The position numbers were made by a program, and so were the translations under genes. 64,000 nt of DNA from Eutreptiella sp. 'Long Island Sound 2002' (lineage: Eukaryota > Euglenozoa > Euglenophyceae > Eutreptiales > Eutreptiaceae). The stretch is from NCBI GenBank assembly GCA_964036045.1, contig OZ038384.1:52657632-52721631 (forward strand), given 5' to 3'. Position 1 is the first letter of the stretch. Each line of letters begins with the position of its first letter. Below the pieces are notes generated by a model, which ran no database searches, was not told where the DNA came from, and worked only from the letters and a program-made list of their open reading frames with translations. Positions 55,676 through 64,000 of this stretch are shown here, one piece after another.

Positions 55676-57785
55676 ATAATGAATTGAACGGAACCGCTTC
55701 GGGTCCGTGTACACCATGAGAGGGGGAATATACCTTTCTTTTCATGCATCAATTAATGGTATTCGTGGAATCCTACCTTTATGACTCACACTCAAAAAAT
55801 CAGGCATAGCTTCAAATCCACTAGAAAGTCACAGATGTATCAGATATACAATTGAATGGGACACCTGTGGCGTTCTGATGCATCTTGACTCTAAAGGAAA
55901 CACAACCAATGGATTCAAGATATGCCCTGCTGAAATGACCCTATGAATGCCATGACTTATAAAATGAGGAAGAAGGGGAAAGAAAGGCACCGATACGTGC
56001 CGGCGAGGCTGCCTGACCTACTGAGCATCTTCTTTTGCCTGGGCATCATGTCGAAGCCCAGTTTTGGATTATTACCTCACCGCTTCACGGTTTTTTGATT
56101 CCACTGTAGAATGATGATATTGAATGAAACAACATTGAAGTCAAATCATCTTCCCTGGCCTTTGTTAAATTTCCGTAAAGGCCAGTTCATGCTTCCGCAA
56201 TTCGGGTCGCACAGGCGTAAACTGGCGGTAGTTGCGCGAACCGGCGCGACGCCGGTTCACGCTAGCGCCGAACCCAAATCCCAGGTCCTGTACCTTTGCA
56301 ACTTTCATGGAAATTTGCCAACAAATTCGAAAGGATTTTCATTCCCCATCGATCGACGCAAAAGCCAAAAAAAGTGCGCCTAGTCCCCTGAAGCTTTTCG
56401 AATATTTCAAGTTTTGGGGAACCTCGGATGGGGACTTGTTGTGGGAAACAAAGTACGGTTTTTGACGTGAGGAGGGGGGGATAAGGGATGAGTAGTTGAG
56501 TACATAGGCAGGGGCTGTTGGGGGCTGTCTGACACCAAACACTCCCCTCCGCAGCTCAGTGTACCGACTGAGGCAGAAGAAACAACCAGTTGGTGGCCGA
56601 CACAAAACATACGAAGGGATGGGACGGTTCGGTGTAAAACTGTCCTAAACGGCCAAATGCTTTTTACACTCCGCTCACCAGAACGACACAGGATCTGAAC
56701 TGACCCCTGCTCTCAATGAAAAACAGGTGGCGGCATCAGCTTTCCACTCCCCTCCCCAGCTCAACGCCAGGGACCAAGTTGGCGACCACTCTCAAAGAAA
56801 AAGCTGCGTCCAACTGGCGAGTGGGCAAACTATGTACACAAGAACTGAGGTGACTACCTGCAGTACGGCCTCCCACTTCCGAGTATGTAGCAGGGTGAAA
56901 GGGCCCGCTTGCCATCAGCGGGTGAAAAAAAGGGAAAAGGTAGCCATTTGTAGCAATGACGGGCACGACAAGAGAGAGATGGGATAGTACACAATAAAAT
57001 ACTACAAACTGCCTGAACTTCAGCACCACACGCAAAAACAGATCAGGGCCTCGTCCTGTCATGGTCCTGAGCTGTTACACGTATCCCGGCTCGGACGTAT
57101 GTGCGCTGGTGATGGGAGGGGTACCAGCAGGAACGTGTTATTCCCATACCCCAGGTAACCCGACACCGAAGCGGTCCCGGGTACCCTGTTGGCCTTTGCG
57201 GTTCCTCATAGGGCAATCCCCTTTGACAGTGGTTGGGCACCAGTCTTATTGCACATTATACTGTGCAACCGCCTCACCCTCAGTCACACGAAGGCCGAAA
57301 AATCAAGTCGGACACCCTGCTCATTCCGGGCTGTATGTCTGTTTAGACTCGGCTCTTCACAGCCATTCCCATGACTTCGCGAGCGCTGGGGGTTCACTGT
57401 ATTGGCTGGCACTCTAGGCCAGAGCCACTCCAAGCCTATCCAGGTAAATGACCCGAACTGCTGCCGCACATCGACCACGTGCGATGCAGGTCAGGACTCG
57501 GAGATACCCTAGGGCGTCAAGTCCAGAGATAGCCGAGGAGGAGAAGAAAAGAGAGGTACTTCACACCTGCAAGTCCAGAGATACCACAGAGGTAAGAATC
57601 TGGAGAGGTAAACACCATACATGCCACCTGACTCGCTGCCCACTGTAGGCCAGAGAACCGCTCAGGGGCTGCAGGGACATTGAGGCGGATGTCAGGGGGT
57701 GGAGGATCTGCCTGATTCAGACCTAAAGTAGAAGCCAGGCAGGACAGTTTATAGACACCCTCAAGCTGGGCATCAGGACAGCAGA
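55676..57785. other. Repeat-derived flank without supported genes
   Basis: About 56020-56310 is a diverged, inverted copy of part of the 3.2-kb repeats (compare 35040-35330). It includes a perfect 9-bp stem GAACCGGCG-CGA-CGCCGGTTC at 56238-56258. The stretch 56634-57065 is related to 33000-33780. Open frames are short and unsupported. Confidence 0.5.
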
Positions 57786-57994
57786 TCAGTCGGTCCAGCC
57801 ACAGCTTGATTTACCTGAGGGAGTCAGTGGACACCGTGATGTGGTGCCGCTGATTGTGGTCCAGCCAGTCTTGATTAATTTCATGCAGGAAAGCAGTGAC
57901 ATCATGCCATTCGGGCCGGTCCCGAACCCCGGTATTTGACTCTCCACCAGGGTTTGCCGCCCTCGAAGGGCTGTTTGGACCTCCTTGGTTTCCC

Positions 57995-59246
57995 TCAAAC
58001 CTTACCCCTACACTCAGGGTCCAGGACATCCTCGACAACATAGGAGTCGTCGTGGAGGTCTTGAAGCTCGGAGCAATGTTGGAGGGGGGGGTCGAAACCA
58101 ACCTGTGGGTGTCCATAGGGCTTTAGCCTTGCCACCGACAGAACAACCTCCTTACTGTTCAGGTTTACCAAGTACGTATTAGTGGAAACCTTACTGAGGA
58201 TCTCTGCATGGCCCTGCCGTATACAGTCAAGCTTGGGATGTAGGCGAGGCTTGTCGTTGCTGCTTCGCATCCATACGCGGTCTCCCTCCTCAGACTCCAC
58301 CAACGGGTGTTTTTTCAGGAAGGCCTGGTACTCTCGTGCATGGAGGCCAACCAACTTTGTGTGGATGAGCTGGCGTTTGTCCTGAGCCCTGCAGAAATAC
58401 TCGGTTGCATCTTCAACCCCGGTGGCCACGGTCAGGCGGGGTACCTTGCCAAACCTGGTAGGGTTCCGGCCGAAAACCAGCCAGTGCGGTGAGCAGGGCG
58501 CGATGGGGCCCGGTAGGTCATTAAGACCCCAAAGGGCAAGTGGCAGGGCATAGATCCAATCCAGATTGCCGAACACCAAGTATAGCCGCAAAGCATTGAT
58601 AATAGACTGGACTGCCCGCTCCACACGCCCAATACTCTGTGGTCTATACACCATAGACTTGGCCTGGGTAATACCGGCGAGACCATACAGGGCGTAAAAG
58701 AACTCTGAGGAGATGATGAACTGATCATCAGAATTTATCTCCCTTCGCATCCCAGTAAGAAAGGCACAATAGTGCGGAAATCGGGCGGCCACCTTATGGC
58801 TAGTCAGTCCCCCTGGTCTACATGGGACGGCCAGGATATAACCTGTCAAACGACACACGATGACCATCGCAAAATCCACCTTATCCCCTCTTTCAGGATG
58901 TGTTACTTCAGGCAGAGATGCACAGTCCATGGCCACTGACGCAAAGGGATAGAAGGGCACAGGGAAGGGCTGATATGAGTCAGGATGTGGGCCCTCTTTG
59001 TGCCTTGGACTGTGTACATACCACACAGGCATCCACAACCTGCTCTGCCCTGTCCCGGAGCCGATCTTCGGACAGATTACGGACATGGAACCGTTGCTTG
59101 AACAGTTCGAGGGTTTTGGGGGTACCCGGATGTGTAAGGTAGTGCACTGCCTCTATTTCCTTGCTCAGGATGGCCGCAGGAACCACTGCCCCACCCACCA
59201 CCCTGATATGGGGGTGTCCCCATTGTGGTTCATGCCATCGGTACAT
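57995..59246 (-). pseudogene. Integrase of the degenerate Ty3/gypsy element
   Basis: The zinc region at 58980-59246 has EAVHYLTHPGTPKTLELFK (His pair) and CVVCTQSK (Cys pair). The core ORF (57995-59086, 363 codons, shifted by one frame) has VAMDCASLP and INSDDQFIISSEF for the two aspartates and PQSIGRVERAV for the glutamate, as expected of the D,D(35)E integrases. Near its C-terminus DSYVVEDVLDPECRGKV resembles the first strand of a chromodomain; the rest falls into other frames at 57811-58116. The enzyme would have inserted element DNA. The core is the best-preserved part, but it cannot be made as one protein here. Confidence 0.8.
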
Positions 59247-60307
59247 TCCATACTCAATGTTTTTCTTGATACCCTAGTCCAGCAGGAAGTTCAGGTCGGG
59301 GTCCTCAGCGTAGGATGGGTCCCAATCCTCATACAGGATACTACAGGGGGGGGCACATTGACCGATGTGACGAAAGCAATCAGGGCGTCTCCAGCATGAG
59401 GAGACTCCTTTATCACATGAGCCATACCATGGAGGTCTGGTTCCTCAAAGAATTCAGGACCCAAGGACTCTTCAGCCTCAGAGCGACAGTCAGGACCATT
59501 AGGATCACTGTGCAGGATCTTCAGGACACCACACGTGTTAATCTTATGGTGATCCAGGCAATCAGGACCCATGGGCGGGTCTGCAGTGAGTGGGTGATCA
59601 GCAGAAAGGGGGTCGGGAGTCATCTGGGCCCTGTATCTTGGATGGAACAGAGCATTAGTTCTCTTTTCAGCATCCAGCTTGTCCGGAGTGGCCTTTTCCA
59701 GGCTGGCGCAATCGAAATGAAAGCACGGGTAATGGCTGGTTGCGCGCAGATTGCTGTACCCGCTGCAGTGACTATGACACTTGACTGTGTGGCTGCACAG
59801 GGTCCAGACTCACTCTCTTCGCGAGATATGGACAGCTGATCAATGAGGGCATCATTTCGGGCCTTTTCCTAGGCTTCCCCTTTCCTCATACCCGTTGAGG
59901 TCGGCGTCCGAACAATGGAAATTGGTGTCGTCCGCCAGCCCCGCAGGGTAGGCCCACCGGCTCATCCAGTCTGCGACATCATTCACCTTACCCAGCTTGT
60001 ATACAACAACAATGTTGTACCGGGAGAGGAACATATGCAAACGGTCGCTACAACCCAGGGGTCCAGCAATAGTACAGAGATCCTCCTTGTACCATGATCG
60101 AGGGATTTGTGGTCCGTGAAAACAGTGACTTTATGCCCTGATATCCCGCTCTTCAACTTCAGGACGAAAGACACCAGTGCGTAGGCCTCCTTTTCTTGCA
60201 CAGACCACGCACTTTGCCCGGTACATCCAAGGGCTTCGCCCTCAGGACCATACCAGATCTGACCTTCGAGGTTGTTTGAGTAGAAGGCACAGGGACCCTA
60301 GCCACCA
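59247..60307 (-). pseudogene. RNase H and linker of the degenerate Ty3/gypsy element
   Basis: Fragments at 59983-60201 (QEKEAYALVSFVLKLKSGI, then VTVFTDHKSLDHG) and 59852-60040 (YNIVVVYKLGKVNDVADWMSR) match the Glu, Asp and final Asp regions of gypsy RNase H. The linker at 59291-59623 toward the integrase has no recognised motif. The pieces are in different frames. Confidence 0.7.
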
Positions 60308-61444
60308 TCAGGCAATTGCTGCTCCAACACACTGCCTACGCCAAAGTCCGGTGTGAGTCGCATATTCACTCGTGTCATTGAGGATATACAATGCACACTT
60401 CTCGCACAATGCCTCCTTGATTACGCCGAAACTCTTCCCCATGATCTTAGTCCATTCAATGAAGTTGTGGTACTTGGGGAGCTTGCACTTGCCTCCCTCA
60501 GGCGCCCTCTCATGCTTCTCTGTCAGGCTGTCCATCAGGGGTGCACCCACAGAAGCATATTGAGGTATGTAAATGGAATACCAATTACATACTCCGAGAA
60601 ATCCTTCATCTGCTTTGGGGGACGAAACATGGCCTCAGTCCAGTCACTAACTGCAGCCATCTTCCGGGGGGCGGGGGATCTCCGTCCCTGGTGAAGGATG
60701 TGACCACAATATTTAACCCTTTGACAGAAAAAGTGGCACATCTCCTCTCTCAATTGGAGATGGTTGTCAGCCAGGCATTGAAAAAGCTTCCTGATCAACT
60801 CATAATGCTCAGTTATGGCCTCTTCATCGAGGGCACAACTGTCCAAGCGCTTACCCTTACCCCTTGGAGCCCTTGGAGGGGGGCACACCAACAAGCAGAT
60901 CATCAATCTAGGCCCTTACCGAGGGAGGCAGGTGCCTGATGCAGTGGCTGACTTTTTTCTGGTACACCTGTGGTCCGACTTTCACCCCCATGGGCAGGAT
61001 CTTCCGCTGATAAACTCCCCACGGGGTACAGAAACCTGTCAACGAGCAACTTTCCTCCGTGAGGGGCATCTGGTGAAACCCATCCTCAAGGTTGAGGATG
61101 GTCCAGAGATGGTTCCCATGCCGTCGCTGGAGGAGGTCCTGAAACACCGGTAGGGGGATTTCATGTCCCTCCAGACATCAATTCCAGTACTGATATTCAA
61201 GGGCCAACCTCCACTTGTTTACCCCAGGTTTTGGCACTAAAAACCAAACGGCCACCCAAGGGCTTTTGGACCCCTCAATGTACCATCCTTTCTCAAAACC
61301 TTGAACCTTTTCTTTCCGCGCCTGTTCCCGCAGGCCTACTGCTCGGATGGGCCTGAAGGCCACAGGTTTTGAGCCTTCTTTCAGCTCCAGCTTAACCCAC
61401 CCATCAGGTCCCTCTTGTAAGCATTCGCCTTGATCTCCTCCCAA
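60308..61444 (-). pseudogene. Reverse transcriptase of the degenerate Ty3/gypsy element
   Basis: In order on the minus strand: GSKSPWVAVWFLVPKPG (61178-61444), LNLEDGFHQMPLTEES and FCTPWGVYQRKILPMG (60908-61147, same frame), the catalytic IDDLLVG readable only in a shifted frame near 60870-60895, then LFQCLADNHLQLREEMCHFF and KYCGHILHQG (60535-60906) and FGVIKEALCEKCALYILND (60308-60550). These are fingers, palm and thumb landmarks of gypsy RT. Several frameshifts make it inactive. Confidence 0.8.
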
Positions 61445-62525
61445 ATATTCCGCTTTGAATTGAAAACTGTGTCCTTGAATTCATCAAGGAGCTTTTTGCG
61501 GTAGGACTCCACCAACTTCTGAAGATGCCGGTCTGAGGACTCCTTGCCCTTGGCCTCTAAGACCCAAAGCATTGACCGAGTTCTTGAGTGGAAGACTTGC
61601 TGGGGAAAGGTCCTGTGATGGACCCAACTGGCAGTCTCAGTGCCAACTCGGTCAATCATGCAATCAGCAACTTTCTGGCTGGAGATGGAGGCCTTTACCT
61701 TCTCGAGGTGATTCAGGGTAAGTCCTGGGGCAGCAGAGCTGTCCCAGGACGATTACCCCACTTTGCATCGCCGGTTGGGGTCATTCCTGTCCTCCTGTGA
61801 GCTGGGCTTGTGGAATGCTGGATAAAACTCATCAATGTTGGCCTTGTTCAATGCCAGGACATTCCAGTTCCGGCGCTTCATGCCCACAGGTCTCTTGCCG
61901 AGACCCGGAGCTGCAGTGGTACCTTGAGGACGCTAGGCTCCCTGATGGAGGACCTCTTTGAGGTCAGGATCACCCAAGGGCTGTTTCCAGCAGGTCTGGT
62001 TCAGTCCCTCATGCTAAATAACACGTGCATCAAAACGTACAGCCCGGTACTGCAGGTGACCCTCTTGGAAGAGCACTTTACCCCTCCCATCCCAAAAAAT
62101 ACTCTCCCCTTCCGGGACAAGTGGCGGAAGACGCCCAGGACTAGAACATCCGGGGCGGACCAAGCAGGAGGAGACGCAACCCCCCGGGCTGGAACATCAG
62201 GGATAGGAGGCGACCGGTCGCCCTGGACTGGATCATCCGAGGCTGGATTGGCCCGAAAGAGGGCATGCCACCGGTTGTTCAGCAACACCACAGTACAGCG
62301 CCGGACAATACTACGCCATAGTTTGCGGAGCTGCCATGCCCCTTGGCTTGCAATAGACATCCGGGACGGCTTGGTGAGGGCTGAGTGCACGAGCTTGCAC
62401 CTACCTGCTCACATCACAGCAATGGTGCTCTCCCCACTAGGGACGGTACGTTGTGGCAAGGCCATGCGATACACACACAGGAGGATCCCCCAACCCCCGG
62501 ACTGGAGTGTCCAGGGGAAAGTGGC
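61445..62525. other. Region upstream of the degenerate pol, no assignable gene
   Basis: A minus-strand fragment at 61381-61659 could be the pre-RT linker. Beyond it, plus-strand 61810-62538 (242 codons) and minus-strand 62001-62390 are open but mutually overlapping and without recognised motifs. The region may be remnant gag, but I cannot support that. Confidence 0.35.
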
Positions 62526-62960
62526 GGCAAGAAGCTAAGGAGACAGGAGGCCGAGGCTGAGGTGTCGCAGCGATGCAGACAGGACCGGATGCAACGCAAA
62601 GGACAAAGCCATGGAGATACACTGAAGCAGAGATGAGGACGAGGCCGAGGAGATGCAGTGCAGCATTGACTGATTGATGAGAACGGGGCCGTGGTGAAGC
62701 AGAGGACTGGTCCAGTGTATCAGGCCGCGGTGATGCAAAGATGCAGCCAGGAGAACAAGGCCGAGGAGATGAGGAGAAGCGGAGAGGAGGCCGAGGCCGA
62801 GAAGATGCAGGGATACAATGAAGATGACAAGGTCGTGGAGAAGCACACAAGTCGACGAGGCAAGGTGATGCGGGGCAGTGGCCAAGGAGATGAAGCCGTG
62901 GTGAAGCAGTGAAGCAGCAAAGAGGAGGAGCCTGTGGTGACGCAGAGATGGACGAGGCAG
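62526..62960. repeat. Degenerate minisatellite, about 35-45 bp period
   Basis: Around ten copies of a purine-rich core resembling AGGCCGAGGAGATGCAG occur on the plus strand, interrupted by unique bases. The minus strand therefore translates to repetitive Leu/Ser/His-rich strings (62535-63038), which I do not accept as a gene. Confidence 0.7.
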
Positions 62961-63580
62961 GCTGCAGGTTGGCCAGACGCCCCGGACAGAGTCATCCGGG
63001 GCGAAGCAAGCAACATTGGCTTTGATTTTACCGGGCACAAAATGGCCAAAACCCGGATTCTATTCAAATGGTTGACAAAATTGTCACATCTTTGTTGTGT
63101 ATTAAGCTCGTTTTCAAAATTTTGTGGTTTTTGCCTATCATTCATAATAACAGTTGACGCATGGCTCATTTTGAGTGCCAAGATGTCATGCACATCCAAT
63201 ATTTCGGGCAAAACAAAAACTCAATTTGTGTGGAGAAATGAATTACTTACTTGTCCAACACAATACAAAATGGAAACCATTGCAATGTATGTAGACAACA
63301 TAGATTGACCCCGATCTCCACACGATTCACATTGTCCTTGTGCTTTTTGTCTTGCACCATGCAGTTGTAATGTGATATGCTCCTCAATACCCCAACTTTT
63401 CATAACAAACATTTCACTAAAAAATCATACAAATGCCCAATCATTTGCTTCACCCAATGTCTAGCAACCGATCACTGCACCTACAAACTGTCGTCAACCT
63501 TGTACGCCGCCCTAAACTCTGACCGAAACTGATCTTCTTGCAGTCTCTGCCTCGCATGCGTTTTATTACTTCAAATGTTG
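62961..63580. other. AT-richer stretch without supported genes
   Basis: Short open frames on both strands overlap and have no recognisable motif or codon bias. No tRNA, repeat partner or regulatory site was seen. Confidence 0.4.
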
Positions 63581-63582
63581 CA

Positions 63583-64000
63583 AAATCAATCCTTGCCGAG
63601 CATGCAATGGGTTGTTGCACTTCACAGGGTTGCGTAATCGTAATATGCAAAATGAGTCTCGCACATGCAAAATCGCTCGCTGTATGTCAGCATGGCAGCA
63701 ACAACTAATGGATGCAGGAAATGCCTGTGCTGCCATCAATCCTTGCCAAGCATGCAGTGGGTTGTTGCACTTCAGCGGGTTGCTGATAAATATGAACTGG
63801 TGAAGCAACAGAAGAATTGTCATCGCTGTGTGTTGCACCTTCAGCAGATGGTTCAAAAACAGCTGTAATCAATTAACTTACAAATTCAGAAGAGGCCACT
63901 GGCTGAACTGTAACTCTGACTACCATCAACGAATCGTAATATGCAAAATGAGTCTTGCAGCTGCAAAGTCGCTGCATTTCAGCAACAGCTAATGGATGGA
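63583..64000. repeat. Tandem repeat running off the window end
   Basis: ATCAATCCTTGCC...GGGTTGTTGCACTTCA recurs at about 63583 and 63733 (150-bp offset). ATCGTAATATGCAAAATGAG recurs at about 63637 and 63935, each followed by AACARCTAATGGATG. The second unit carries about 140 extra bases. Confidence 0.75.

Larger units (their letters stand above)
57786..61659 (-). mobile_element. Degenerate Ty3/gypsy retrotransposon, second lineage
   Basis: On the minus strand, RT, RNase H, integrase zinc region, integrase core and a chromodomain start appear in the normal Ty3/gypsy order, but in at least seven frame segments with stops. Sequence motifs differ from the element at 13210-24563, so it is another family. 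No LTRs could be paired around it by eye. Sequence upstream (61660-62500) shows no clear gag or protease. Confidence 0.85.

Noticed and set aside
1-64000. Dinoflagellate spliced-leader sequence as proof of organism.
   Set aside because: No full match was seen on either strand by eye, so the organism call rests only on general resemblance of the pol protein.

Overview
This window looks like repeat-dense nuclear DNA from a microbial eukaryote. No host gene, rRNA cluster, CRISPR or bacterial operon can be supported; nearly everything recognisable is a retroelement or satellite-like repeat. The best-preserved Ty3/gypsy pol resembles, from memory, pol proteins predicted in dinoflagellate-type alveolates. 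That assignment is only a suggestion: no search could be run and no dinoflagellate spliced-leader sequence was seen by eye.

Layout. (1) 1-13209, minus strand: body of a very large non-LTR retrotransposon (LINE). It has a long 5' protein region with a repeated module, then endonuclease, reverse transcriptase, RNase H and a C-terminal zinc knuckle, then an extra downstream ORF with a RING-like zinc cluster. Several stops and frameshifts mark it as decayed. (2) 13210-24563, minus strand: an almost intact chromodomain-type Ty3/gypsy element with near-identical 785/788-bp LTRs, flanked by the 5-bp duplication TGGTG. It is nested in the 5' part of the LINE, so 24569-26049 is probably displaced LINE leader. 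(3) 26050-30371 and about 48330-55675, plus strand: two copies of an unrecognised GC-rich, T-poor element (here called X). It has 16-18 tandem units of about 200 bp, each with hairpins, then a conserved tail of about 860 bp ending in a hairpin and a TCAAACC microsatellite. Copy A looks 5'-truncated. (4) 34632-48034: a large, old LTR-like element with direct repeats of about 3.2 kb around 6.9 kb that holds only a broken, unrecognised gag-position ORF. A third fragment of its repeat lies inverted at about 56020-56310. (5) 57786-61659, minus strand: a second, heavily frameshifted Ty3/gypsy pol of another lineage. (6) 62526-64000: minisatellite and tandem-repeat DNA.

The parts form a nested record of insertions. 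The gypsy LTRs are the youngest by identity, the LINE beneath is older, the 3.2-kb repeats older still. The LINE and X both have T-poor, AC-rich sense strands, so X could be a non-autonomous partner of a LINE machinery, which is inference. Features most worth follow-up are the repeated-module LINE ORF1, the RING-like LINE ORF, the tRNA-Lys-like sequence inside both gypsy LTRs, the single-frame gag-UGA-pro-UGA-UGA-pol layout, and element X.
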